From contig NZ_LT629733.1 of assembly GCF_900104785.1 (NCBI RefSeq), positions 2,955,001 to 3,019,000 on the forward strand: DNA of 64,000 nucleotides, in the 5' to 3' direction. The first letter of the stretch is position 1. Every line of letters begins with the position of its first letter. Shown here piece after piece: positions 17,741-26,169 of the stretch. The stretch comes from Formosa sp. Hel1_31_208 (GTDB lineage Bacteria; Bacteroidota; Bacteroidia; Flavobacteriales; Flavobacteriaceae). The notes beneath the pieces were generated by a model. The model saw nothing but the letters and a program-made list of their open reading frames with translations, made no database searches and was not told the origin of the DNA. Position numbers and translations under genes: made by a program.

Positions 17741-18937
17741 TCAGTTATTATAAAAATGGACGAAGGCCTGATTTTGTTTCATTAAATTAAATTCATTTCG
17801 CACTCTGGCCACAGCAAATGTCCTTATGTGTTCTTGATCTTTTGAAGACAGGTTGATGACGTCAATAATACGTTGCGCTAATTGCTTCGGCTGACGCTTA
17901 GGCACCACCCAACCCGACTTTTCATGCAACACATTTTCACTTAAACCTTCAGCATTAGATACGATAGTCATTAATCCCATAGCTTGCGCCTCTAATACGG
18001 CATTACAAAAGCCTTCCTGTATGCTATATTGCACATACAGATGTGAAGCTTCTAGTCTCTTTTTAACCTCTATTTGCGGCAATTTACCAGCAAAAGTCAC
18101 TTGAGTATTTAAGTCAAGCTGATGCACTGCGAACTGCAAGCGCTCTAACTCCTCACCGTCTCCAATAATTGTATAATGAAAGTGAATGCCTTTTTGTTTA
18201 AGAAGCTGCATGGCCTCTAGGGTATACACGATTCCTTTCTTCCAATGCAGTCGGGCTACCGTTACTATTTGTGTCACCTCATTGCTATGTGATTGTTTTT
18301 CCGAATAGAAAAAATCGGTATTGATCGCTGGTGTAATTACTCTTATGTTTTGGGCTTCAATATGGTAAGCCATTAAATCCTGTTTCATTTCTTGCGATAA
18401 CACGTGATATTGTGCGTTCTTTCGAAATAATAAATCATAGCAATTTTTATGTTTCAGCGGAGAGAGATACAAATCAAATCCGCGAAAACTAACGGCCATT
18501 TTAGCATCTATAGCGCTAGCGACATTCTCTCTACCTTCAGCTAACATACCAAACCCAAAATGTAACCAATCTAATTGTTTAGAAAATAAAAACTGATTTA
18601 AAATCAATCGTTTCAATCGACTTCTCAACCTTATACCATCAGTACGATCAGCTTTGACATGTTGTATCGTTTGTATTGGATACACCGTCAAACATTTTAA
18701 AAAAGTAAACAGACTAATCCATAATACCTTAAGTATATGGCCATCAAATTTAGGTGCAACCACAACCTTACACGGAAAATCTTGATCATCGTCAGTGCGA
18801 TAATCTACAAATAACACCACCTCAAACCCATTGCTCTGTAAACCTTTAATTTTATTTCTAAAAAAGGTCTCAGAATACCGAGGAACTGTTGACAATACAA
18901 TCCCTATTGTGGTTTTTTGTGTTTTAGTTTTAGACAT
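17741..18937 (-). CDS. Glycosyltransferase family 4 protein
   Basis: A 398-residue GT-B enzyme. ATG 18937 (MSKTKTQK) is preferred to an in-frame TTG three codons earlier. The N-terminus has VLSTVPRYSETFFRNKIKGL, the pattern of colanic-acid-type transferases (WcaL/AmsK-like). The donor domain has TVARLHWKKGIVYTLEAM, YTIIGDGEELERL, and EX7E in QEGFCNAVLEAQAMGLMTIV. It is followed 12 bases upstream by the end of a related GT4 gene (18950-20116), with which it shares the WxKG motif. Sugar specificity is not predictable. Confidence 0.88.
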   Translation of the reverse strand: MSKTKTQKTTIGIVLSTVPRYSETFFRNKIKGLQSNGFEVVLFVDYRTDDDQDFPCKVVVAPKFDGHILKVLWISLFTFLKCLTVYPIQTIQHVKADRTDGIRLRSRLKRLILNQFLFSKQLDWLHFGFGMLAEGRENVASAIDAKMAVSFRGFDLYLSPLKHKNCYDLLFRKNAQYHVLSQEMKQDLMAYHIEAQNIRVITPAINTDFFYSEKQSHSNEVTQIVTVARLHWKKGIVYTLEAMQLLKQKGIHFHYTIIGDGEELERLQFAVHQLDLNTQVTFAGKLPQIEVKKRLEASHLYVQYSIQEGFCNAVLEAQAMGLMTIVSNAEGLSENVLHEKSGWVVPKRQPKQLAQRIIDVINLSSKDQEHIRTFAVARVRNEFNLMKQNQAFVHFYNN

Positions 18938-18949
18938 GCACTTCAATTA

Positions 18950-20116
18950 TTAGAGTCCGTCATATAATGCAATCATATCATTGACCATTTGACTGGTTGT
19001 ATGATTTAATTGTATTCTTTTTAGGCCTTGCTCACGCACCTTTTCTTTGATATCTTCAGGCAAATTGGCTATCTCAATTATATGTTGCGCCATGGTTTCA
19101 GGGTCTCGAATAGGTGTTAAATAGCCATTAACACCATTGGTGATGACTTCATTCATTCCACCACAATCAGTAGATAAGACCAGCGTTTTTAATGACATGG
19201 CTTCTAAAACCACATTGGCCAAACCTTCTTTAATACTTGATAGTAGTAATATATCTGATTGATAAATAGACTCTTGCACTCGACTAAACGACATATAATC
19301 AAGTAGCTCCACATTATGCTGAAGTCCTAAATCATGGATTTGATACGCTAATTCAATATTTTCAGCAGCACCTATGATGGTATATTTAAAGTTGAAATTT
19401 GCAGTTTTTAAAATCTTACACGCATCCAAGGCATAGGTATAGCCTTTCACCCAATGCGATCTTCCAACGGAAAGGATGTTAAATACATCATTTGTTTTGA
19501 TGTTTTCAACGTGTTTTGGTACCACATCTAAACCACTATAAACCACATTTATTTTTTCCTTTTGGGCGCCATACTTTTCAGCTTCAACAGCTATAGCTTT
19601 AGACACTGCGTGAAACGCATCGACTTTAGGGAAATAATTGTGATACATAGTTGCTATGTCCTTATCGGCAATAGGAGAGTAATTAATGTGTGCCCCACGA
19701 AGACTTAATACCAGTTGCATTCCAAACTCTTTCACCCAGATCCAGTCCTCCAACCCTTTAGCCCATTGCAGATGAAAAATATCTGGTTGATGCCATAATA
19801 CGGGATAGTACTTCACTTTATCTGATAACGCATTACGAGAGCGCGCTTTAAGTATGTGATCAAGTTTAGATTTTTGTTGACGTTTAAAGATGAATAGCAA
19901 AACGCTATATTTTAATAAATGAAACGCTTTATGAATTTTGGTATTCTTATACCCTACTACGGCAACCGAACCCTGATAAACCGGTATGCTTTTTTTTAAA
20001 AAGCCAAATACATAAAGTTTATGGTTAGACCGAGACACACCCAGAATAAGGCGCTCAATAAAGGTTGTACTTGGTATATCACCAGAGTAAATAGCTATTT
20101 TCTTTTGATGTTTCAT
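18950..20116 (-). CDS. Glycosyltransferase family 4 protein
   Basis: A 388-residue GT-B enzyme. N-terminal AIYSGDIPSTTFIERLILG and the FHLQWAKGLEDWI segment resemble WcaL-like transferases. The donor domain has SVGRSHWVKGYTYALDAC, YTIIGAAENIELAYQ, and EX7E in KEGLANVVLEAMSLKTLVLS. The neighbour downstream (17741-18937) has the same architecture, suggesting an old duplication. It sits 14 bases after the SGNH-like gene at 20131-21024 in the genome, but upstream in transcription order comes that SGNH-like gene. Confidence 0.88.
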   Translation of the reverse strand: MKHQKKIAIYSGDIPSTTFIERLILGVSRSNHKLYVFGFLKKSIPVYQGSVAVVGYKNTKIHKAFHLLKYSVLLFIFKRQQKSKLDHILKARSRNALSDKVKYYPVLWHQPDIFHLQWAKGLEDWIWVKEFGMQLVLSLRGAHINYSPIADKDIATMYHNYFPKVDAFHAVSKAIAVEAEKYGAQKEKINVVYSGLDVVPKHVENIKTNDVFNILSVGRSHWVKGYTYALDACKILKTANFNFKYTIIGAAENIELAYQIHDLGLQHNVELLDYMSFSRVQESIYQSDILLLSSIKEGLANVVLEAMSLKTLVLSTDCGGMNEVITNGVNGYLTPIRDPETMAQHIIEIANLPEDIKEKVREQGLKRIQLNHTTSQMVNDMIALYDGL

Positions 20117-20130
20117 TAGAACATTTAGGT

Positions 20131-21024
20131 CTATTCTATCATCACATTAAATTCATTTGCAAATCTTGCACTTGAAATCTCTCTCCCTTTGTGATTAACG
20201 TGAATAGCATCGTAAAAATACATAGTGTTATCTAATAAATTACTATGATTAATGATCTTATAGTTTAAATTTTGAGTGACTATTTCTTTGTTTTGCATGG
20301 GCGAAAAATAACAAATCAATTCCATACCATTTAATTCGCATAATGCTCTTATGTTTTCAATATCCGCATTTTTAAATTCAATCTTAAGTGCAGTCGTCGT
20401 GGTTATTGTTTCAGCAGTCCGTTGTGTTGCGGGATAAGTATAATTGCCTCTATCATCAAAACGATTTCGTTTTTCAGAATTGAATATACTTAGAAGTGAA
20501 GGGTAGAACACCTCAGTATTATAATAGGACACGCCTAATAAAGGAGCCCACTTTGATCCACTGAGAAGTTCTGCTCTTCTGCTATTATATCTTTTGTAAT
20601 AGTCATGAACATAAGATTCGTTTGCAAACGGCATAAATCGATAATCATTATCACTAACATCCTTATAGTTCACATCAAAACTCGATGCACTTGGCGCCAA
20701 GATGCAATATTTTGACTTTTTCCCTTGTGCTATAAAATGTTGTAGCATGATATATTGGCTCGACAAACCTGTATCATCCATGGCCAAATTTAATCCCGTA
20801 GTTCCAATTATTGAATCAATGGCTTTTGTATGAAGTGTGGTTAAACCTGTACTCGATCCTAAGATGATATAATCAAATTGGTCTTGTGACACATGGTTGG
20901 CGATAAAAGAGGGTTTATAAAATGCTGATTTCCGCAAAGCGTATAAACTCCCATAGGACATTACAGACACGAGAATAGCCGACCCAATAATAACTATCAA
21001 TACGTTTTTAAAAAATCGCTTCAT
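20131..21024 (-). CDS. SGNH-hydrolase-like membrane-anchored protein, partner of the MBOAT O-acyltransferase
   Basis: A 297-residue protein with an N-terminal membrane anchor (FFKNVLIVIIGSAILVSVMS) and the rest probably periplasmic. A Ser-containing block YIILGSSTGLTTLHT (about residues 53-67) and a C-terminal DAIHVNHKGREISS block with Asp and His match the layout of SGNH/GDSL esterases and acetyltransferases such as DltD- or AlgJ-like proteins. It abuts the MBOAT gene, and such pairs O-acylate polysaccharides outside the cytoplasm. ATG 21024 is chosen over an adjoining GTG. The family match is by motif, so confidence is moderate. Confidence 0.65.
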   Translation of the reverse strand: MKRFFKNVLIVIIGSAILVSVMSYGSLYALRKSAFYKPSFIANHVSQDQFDYIILGSSTGLTTLHTKAIDSIIGTTGLNLAMDDTGLSSQYIMLQHFIAQGKKSKYCILAPSASSFDVNYKDVSDNDYRFMPFANESYVHDYYKRYNSRRAELLSGSKWAPLLGVSYYNTEVFYPSLLSIFNSEKRNRFDDRGNYTYPATQRTAETITTTTALKIEFKNADIENIRALCELNGMELICYFSPMQNKEIVTQNLNYKIINHSNLLDNTMYFYDAIHVNHKGREISSARFANEFNVMIE

Positions 21025-21026
21025 CA

Positions 21027-22454
21027 CTAGAATTGAAAATAAATAAAGTCTGATGGGTTCTTAAACACACCCATAAAACAAATTAATAGCGTTATTAGTA
21101 TTGCGGTATATTTTGACAATACCACTTCTTTTTTATTATGCTGAACAGCCCATCCCTCAAACACTAACAAGATAAGAATACTTGTTAAAATTATTAGTGA
21201 GAATAAGATCGTTTTGGAGCTTTTGACGAAAACATCTAAACCAACACCATTAAAGCTAAAGATATCTATTAGGAATTGCCATGCGATCGTCACTGTATCG
21301 GCTCTAAAAAAGATCCATGCTAAGGTCACCAAGATAAATGTGAGCAATAGTTTAGGGATTTGAGCATATGACATGCGTGTTGTATCCACATGGATGCGAT
21401 TTCTTTTCGCTAGAAGTAAGGGTAAAAAGAGGAGTGCATGAACGGTTCCCCAGATAATGAAGGTCCAATTAGCCCCGTGCCAAAATCCGCTAACGAGAAA
21501 TACAATGAATACATTTCTTAGTTGTTTTAGACGGTTCCCTCTTGAACCACCCAGAGGAATATAGAGGTAGTCTCTAAACCAGGTTGACAAAGATATATGC
21601 CAGCGTCGCCAAAACTCTGCGATATCTCTGGAAAAATACGGAAATGAAAAGTTCGTCATTAATGAAAACCCGAATAATCGCGCCACTCCAATGGCGATAT
21701 CAGAATAGCCTGAAAAATCACCATAGATTTGAAATCCGAACAGCAAAGCACCTAAAAACAATTCTGCAGACGAATAACCTGTAGCACCATCAAAGATTTG
21801 ATTGACGAAAAACGCACAGTTATCGGCGATAACAACTTTTTTAAATAAGCCCCAAATAATCAAGTAGAAACCGCTCATTGCCATTTCGAAATTGAATATC
21901 CGTTTTTTATTAAACTGCGGTAATAAATGAGAAGCCCGTTCAATAGGACCAGCGACGAGCTGCGGAAAAAAGGACACGAAAGCCGCAAACTGAACTAAAC
22001 TATGGGTCGGTTCAATTTTTTTCCGATACACATCAATGGTATAACTTAAGGTTTGAAATGTATAAAATGAAATCCCAACGGGAAGTATGATATTTAAGGT
22101 AGATGTTTGCATATGAATCCCAAACATTTGCCAGGCGTCAACCCAACTGTCTATAAAAAAGTTGTAGTATTTAAAAAAGGCTAACATTCCAAGGTTCACC
22201 AACAAACTCAACACTAAAAGATAGGCTCTGCGTTTTTGCTTGTCTTCTTTCTTTAAGGCTTTAGCTACAAAGAAATCTATGAGTGTACTTATGGCTATAA
22301 GCGCTAAAAACCTGTAATCCCACCAGGCATAGAACACATAACTTACAATGACTAAAACTAAGTTTTGCAGATTTAATGACCGATGGACGATATACCAATA
22401 CAGTATAAAAACTATAGGCAAAAAAACAGCAAAATCAAGAGAGTTAAATAGCAT
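21027..22454 (-). CDS. MBOAT family O-acyltransferase (AlgI/DltB-like)
   Basis: A 475-residue polytopic membrane protein of the MBOAT family. Signatures are GISFYTFQTLSYTIDVYRKK, ELFLGALLFGFQIYGDFSGY and the catalytic-histidine region SGFWHGANWTFIIWGTVHAL. Members pass an acyl group, usually acetyl, across the membrane for O-acylation of alginate, teichoic acid or other glycans. The SGNH-like gene directly downstream supplies the usual periplasmic partner. The 4-residue spacing and order match dltB/dltD- or algI/algJ-type pairs. The acceptor is inferred to be the glycan made by this locus. Confidence 0.92.
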   Translation of the reverse strand: MLFNSLDFAVFLPIVFILYWYIVHRSLNLQNLVLVIVSYVFYAWWDYRFLALIAISTLIDFFVAKALKKEDKQKRRAYLLVLSLLVNLGMLAFFKYYNFFIDSWVDAWQMFGIHMQTSTLNIILPVGISFYTFQTLSYTIDVYRKKIEPTHSLVQFAAFVSFFPQLVAGPIERASHLLPQFNKKRIFNFEMAMSGFYLIIWGLFKKVVIADNCAFFVNQIFDGATGYSSAELFLGALLFGFQIYGDFSGYSDIAIGVARLFGFSLMTNFSFPYFSRDIAEFWRRWHISLSTWFRDYLYIPLGGSRGNRLKQLRNVFIVFLVSGFWHGANWTFIIWGTVHALLFLPLLLAKRNRIHVDTTRMSYAQIPKLLLTFILVTLAWIFFRADTVTIAWQFLIDIFSFNGVGLDVFVKSSKTILFSLIILTSILILLVFEGWAVQHNKKEVVLSKYTAILITLLICFMGVFKNPSDFIYFQF

Positions 22455-22461
22455 ATTGTCT

Positions 22462-23457
22462 TTATTCGTCTTTAAACCATTTTGAATAGACCTCTTTCTT
22501 CACAAGGTCATCAATCCCTTCAAGCTCCGTTTTAAAGTAATCGTCAAGACATCGTAGCGAATCTTTTGAAGCTTCGAAAGTATACTTGCTACTTTGAGGG
22601 TTTATTTTTTTGTGCAGTTTATCTGTCACCCTCATCCACAAGGGCATACGCACTTGAAAACTAGGTTGAATTGGTAAAAAATTGGAATATCTATAGTTGC
22701 CAGTCTTTTTCAATAATCGGTTTCTAAACAACTGCAGACCAATATATTTTGGGACTTTTGTTTTATTAGAATGGGTATCGAACACCGTCTTATCAAAGGC
22801 ATCAAAATTGATGTTTAAAAAATCACAAATAGCTTTAATACTTGCTTCTTTATTCTGAATAAAATCTTCAAACAACACAATTTTGATTCTATCGAAAGGT
22901 ATGTGTTTATAATAAAACTCTAGCTGTTCTTTGTACAAACTCCTTTCTATAATACTATTTGGAGCGTATCGTAGCGTCTCTTCCAGCGAATAAATTGCGC
23001 GACCCGATTTTAATTTATGGAGATAATTTGAAATGACACGTTTTGTTGGGTGGCGCAACATAAAAATCAACTTAATGGGTTTATCCTGCATACTAATCCG
23101 TTTTGCAGCAATCCTAGAAGCTAAATAGGACGTAGAATCTTCCCCAACACAATTGGAGGTGGTTTTAAGGTCTTTAAATTTTGAATGGTACCAATCCCAT
23201 AATAATTCTGGATGTTGCTCCATAGACTGGCGCAACCAGACCTTATGTTTCGCATCATAAAAGTTAAAATCGGGATGTTGTAACATACTGTCGATATCAA
23301 AAAAGCCTAATTCATCTCGCGCTATGGCTACTTCTGGATGGGCATCTAATATGGCATGTATACTTGTTGTCCCAGATTTCATGGCACCTCCAATGATGAA
23401 ATCCGGTAAATATTCCGGATGTTTAGATGTCCAATTATTCTGATTAGCAGTACCCAT
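22462..23457 (-). CDS. Sulfotransferase domain protein, large type (2 of 4)
   Basis: A 331-residue protein of the Sulfotransfer_1-like group. The PAPS 5'-phosphosulfate loop is FIIGGAMKSGTTSIHAIL (about residues 20-37), and the 3'-phosphate region is FMLRHPTKRVISNYLHKL (about 130-147). It is longer than the other three and more like heparan-type sulfotransferases. Its start overlaps the next gene upstream by one base and it precedes the MBOAT gene by 7 bases, which places sulfation and O-acylation genes side by side. The likely acceptor is a sugar in the glycan. Confidence 0.88.
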   Translation of the reverse strand: MGTANQNNWTSKHPEYLPDFIIGGAMKSGTTSIHAILDAHPEVAIARDELGFFDIDSMLQHPDFNFYDAKHKVWLRQSMEQHPELLWDWYHSKFKDLKTTSNCVGEDSTSYLASRIAAKRISMQDKPIKLIFMLRHPTKRVISNYLHKLKSGRAIYSLEETLRYAPNSIIERSLYKEQLEFYYKHIPFDRIKIVLFEDFIQNKEASIKAICDFLNINFDAFDKTVFDTHSNKTKVPKYIGLQLFRNRLLKKTGNYRYSNFLPIQPSFQVRMPLWMRVTDKLHKKINPQSSKYTFEASKDSLRCLDDYFKTELEGIDDLVKKEVYSKWFKDE

Positions 23458-24566
23458 TACTCTTGTTTTACAATACTTAAATATAAGGTTTCGTGATTTT
23501 TAAGAAAGGTTTCAATTGAAAATTCTTTAATCACTTGTTGCCTCATTCTCGAAGCAAGGTTTGATCTGTCATTTTGAGACATCTGTTTCACTTCTTTAAT
23601 TTTTTCAGCCAATTCCTTTACGTCACTAGCTTTAAATAAGCACTCGGGAAATGCGTTCAGAATATCTTTTACACCCGACACATTAGAACCTAAAACAACA
23701 CATTCTGATGCCATAGCTTCTAAAGGTGCATTCGGAATCCCTTCACGCCTTCCTTCATCTTTAGTGGGTATCACAAATACATCTGCCAGCTCCAAAAATG
23801 GTCTTACTTCCAATTGCTTGCCCGCAAATACAATATTATTATTGGCTTTGTAGTGTTCTTTAAGATGTCTGCCATAGTCATTCGTGTCATTTCCAACGAT
23901 AAGTACCTTTATGTGATCATCATTTAACTGCTCGACAGCTTCAATAAGAACTTCAATCCCTTTTACAGCCACTAAATTTGCAATAGACAAAATCACAAAA
24001 TCATCTGTTTTAAAATAGGTCGTTTTAGATATATCGGATACAATTGCAGAAGGTTTATACACCTCTGTATCTATTGCCAATGGAAATCGAACCACTTTAT
24101 CCATCATATCTGCAAAATATTGTACCATCATATCCCGATTGACTGCAATAATTTTAGTGCTTAATTTAGATTTCCATGTCCAATACTTATTACCCCATCC
24201 CATTGCTTTTTTTGTATAGATATAGGGTATTCCGGCAAGTCTCGCTGCTAAAGGTTCGGAAATATCAGAACTCCAATTCCATGAATGTATGAGATCAAAT
24301 TGCTGCGCTTTAAAAAATCGTTTTATTTTCAATACCCTAAACGGAAAGCTAAGCCAAGGTCTATAGTTCGTTTTGAAGGGGAAGATATGAATTTTAGCAT
24401 CTAATTTTTCGACCTCTTTAAAGAACAAGCCGTCATCTCGGGTGCAACATATTTCGGGCTCAAACACATCTCTATCTATATGTTTTACCAAATCATAGAC
24501 AGATTTCCCACTGCCTGACGTATCAAAATTAGATATGGTATATAAAACACGTATTTTTTTTGACAT
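23457..24566 (-). CDS. Glycosyltransferase family 4 protein
   Basis: A 369-residue GT-B enzyme. ATG 24566 gives the normal start MSKKIRVLYTISNFDTSGSG and lies one base after the stop of the upstream acetyltransferase; an in-frame ATG at 24614 would extend into that gene. The donor domain contains LSIANLVAVKGIEVLIEAV, VLIVGNDTNDYGR, and a GT4 acidic pair in REGIPNAPLEAMASECVVLG. Sugar specificity is unknown. It is coupled to the sulfotransferase gene by a one-base overlap. Confidence 0.88.
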   Translation of the reverse strand: MSKKIRVLYTISNFDTSGSGKSVYDLVKHIDRDVFEPEICCTRDDGLFFKEVEKLDAKIHIFPFKTNYRPWLSFPFRVLKIKRFFKAQQFDLIHSWNWSSDISEPLAARLAGIPYIYTKKAMGWGNKYWTWKSKLSTKIIAVNRDMMVQYFADMMDKVVRFPLAIDTEVYKPSAIVSDISKTTYFKTDDFVILSIANLVAVKGIEVLIEAVEQLNDDHIKVLIVGNDTNDYGRHLKEHYKANNNIVFAGKQLEVRPFLELADVFVIPTKDEGRREGIPNAPLEAMASECVVLGSNVSGVKDILNAFPECLFKASDVKELAEKIKEVKQMSQNDRSNLASRMRQQVIKEFSIETFLKNHETLYLSIVKQE

Positions 24567-24567
24567 G

Positions 24568-25158
24568 CTATGTTTTGTCGATTTGCTTAATAACTCTTGC
24601 GGGATTCCCTGCAATTATACTGTTTGAAGGCACATCTTTTACGACGACAGAACCCGCTCCAATAACCACATGATTTCCAATTGTAATGTCACCAATTATC
24701 ACAACATTGGCACCTACAGTGACATCATTTCCAATGGTTGGTACTAGACTATTATCGTTGCCTTTATTCCCTATGGTCAATCCATTTCGGAATTGGAAGT
24801 TTTTACCTATAGACTTCGCATTTATTACTGTTGCAAAGGGATGATAACACATCATTCCGCCTTCAATTTTAGTGCTTCTAAACAGTTTACAGGGAAGGTC
24901 TTTGGTGAACCAATGTTTCCATTTATGACCACTGCGTTTAATGCGCCAAAAAAAGATAAAGGCAAAGTCTGGGTAGTACAACATTAAATGATAGAATTTC
25001 TTCTCTAGTGTATCTGGTGTCACCGAACAACCTCTAACATTAATCGTTTGATTAATATCGGCTTGGATTACAAAATCGTTCACTACATAAGCTTTATACA
25101 AGACATTTAGTAGTAATTTTTTGTAGGCGTGTTTTATGATAAAGGTAAAACGGTTCAT
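24568..25158 (-). CDS. Serine O-acetyltransferase-like hexapeptide-repeat protein
   Basis: A 196-residue protein. The C-terminal half (about residues 100-190) is a left-handed beta-helix with hexapeptide turns, seen in GNDVTVGANVVIIGDITIGN and VVIGAGSVVVKDVPSNSIIA, and ends with the AGNPARVIK signature of CysE-like acyltransferases. The N-terminal half is hydrophobic and basic and may associate with the membrane. In a polysaccharide locus such proteins usually O-acetylate sugars with acetyl-CoA; a cysteine-biosynthesis role is unlikely here. It sits 15 bases from the upstream GT2 gene. Confidence 0.82.
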   Translation of the reverse strand: MNRFTFIIKHAYKKLLLNVLYKAYVVNDFVIQADINQTINVRGCSVTPDTLEKKFYHLMLYYPDFAFIFFWRIKRSGHKWKHWFTKDLPCKLFRSTKIEGGMMCYHPFATVINAKSIGKNFQFRNGLTIGNKGNDNSLVPTIGNDVTVGANVVIIGDITIGNHVVIGAGSVVVKDVPSNSIIAGNPARVIKQIDKT

Positions 25159-25173
25159 GCTTAAGCCAATCCT

Positions 25174-26166
25174 TTAAAGTGTTTTGATATGGTTTTTTAT
25201 ATAGTAAGGAACAAGGTAGTAAACATATATTTTAAGTAGAAATGAAAATGGAAATATTATCAACATCCCTAATAATAAGCGCAAAAGTATTGGAAATGTC
25301 ACTGGAGCGATGTCTTCCTTAATCTCTTGAAGTACTAATTGTCGTTGACCAATGCCTTTAGTTTCATATATGCGTTTGCCAGTGGTTTGATACAAGTAGG
25401 TATACAGCAACGATTTGTATTTGAGCGGTACCTCATTTTCTAAGTAAAATGGCAAATGGGATTTCACAAAGCGCGTCCAATGTAAAGCCGTAAGATTTTC
25501 TTTCTTTTTTGCCATTTCAATGGTTGAGAGTGCATGCTTAAAATACAAATACACATAGCTATCTAAAAACGCTATATCACAGGTCATCCCTAACTTGATA
25601 TCAAATGCGGTGTCTTCGGTATTTTTAATGCCTTCATTATAAATTCCAATCTTTTCAAATACTGTGCTTCGATACAAAAAAGCTGGAGGGCCAACAACAT
25701 CTTTTAAATTTGAAAACCAGTGCAAGCCCCAAAATGGTTTATCTTTTAAAACCACTTCATCCGATTCGTCTTTGGGTTTCTGAGTTTCAGAAATACCGCG
25801 ATGCGATTTCACCATTTTCCCAAAAACCGCATATCGGTCTTCGTATTGATCTAATACGGCCATCATTTTATTTAGGGCATTCGGATATATTTCATCATCC
25901 ACATCAAATATATATACATAGTCCCCTTTTGCGTGTGCTATGCCCATATTTCGGGCTGCAGCGGCACCTTGTTTAGGCTGCTGCAATAATTTCACTCTGG
26001 TATCAGTATTGACAAGCTCCTGAATACGGGCTACAGATTCATCTTTAGAATTATTATTCACATACAGCAATTCAAAATCGTCGAGGTTTTGATGCATGAT
26101 AGAATTATATGATTTCTGAATAAAATCGGCTCCATTAAAAACAGGTATGATGACTGATAACTTCAT
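25174..26166 (-). CDS. Glycosyltransferase family 2 protein
   Basis: A 330-residue GT-A enzyme. It starts with KLSVIIPVFNGADFIQKSYN, has LLYVNNNSKDES, AAARNMGIAHAKGDYVYIFD and the metal-binding acidic motif DVDDEIYPNAL (about residues 92-102). The C-terminus has a hydrophobic segment (about residues 295-320) that may tether it to the membrane. The upstream gene ends 3 bases from its start, so translation is probably coupled. Donor and acceptor are unknown. Confidence 0.88.
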   Translation of the reverse strand: MKLSVIIPVFNGADFIQKSYNSIMHQNLDDFELLYVNNNSKDESVARIQELVNTDTRVKLLQQPKQGAAAARNMGIAHAKGDYVYIFDVDDEIYPNALNKMMAVLDQYEDRYAVFGKMVKSHRGISETQKPKDESDEVVLKDKPFWGLHWFSNLKDVVGPPAFLYRSTVFEKIGIYNEGIKNTEDTAFDIKLGMTCDIAFLDSYVYLYFKHALSTIEMAKKKENLTALHWTRFVKSHLPFYLENEVPLKYKSLLYTYLYQTTGKRIYETKGIGQRQLVLQEIKEDIAPVTFPILLRLLLGMLIIFPFSFLLKIYVYYLVPYYIKNHIKTL

Positions 26167-26169
26167 AGC

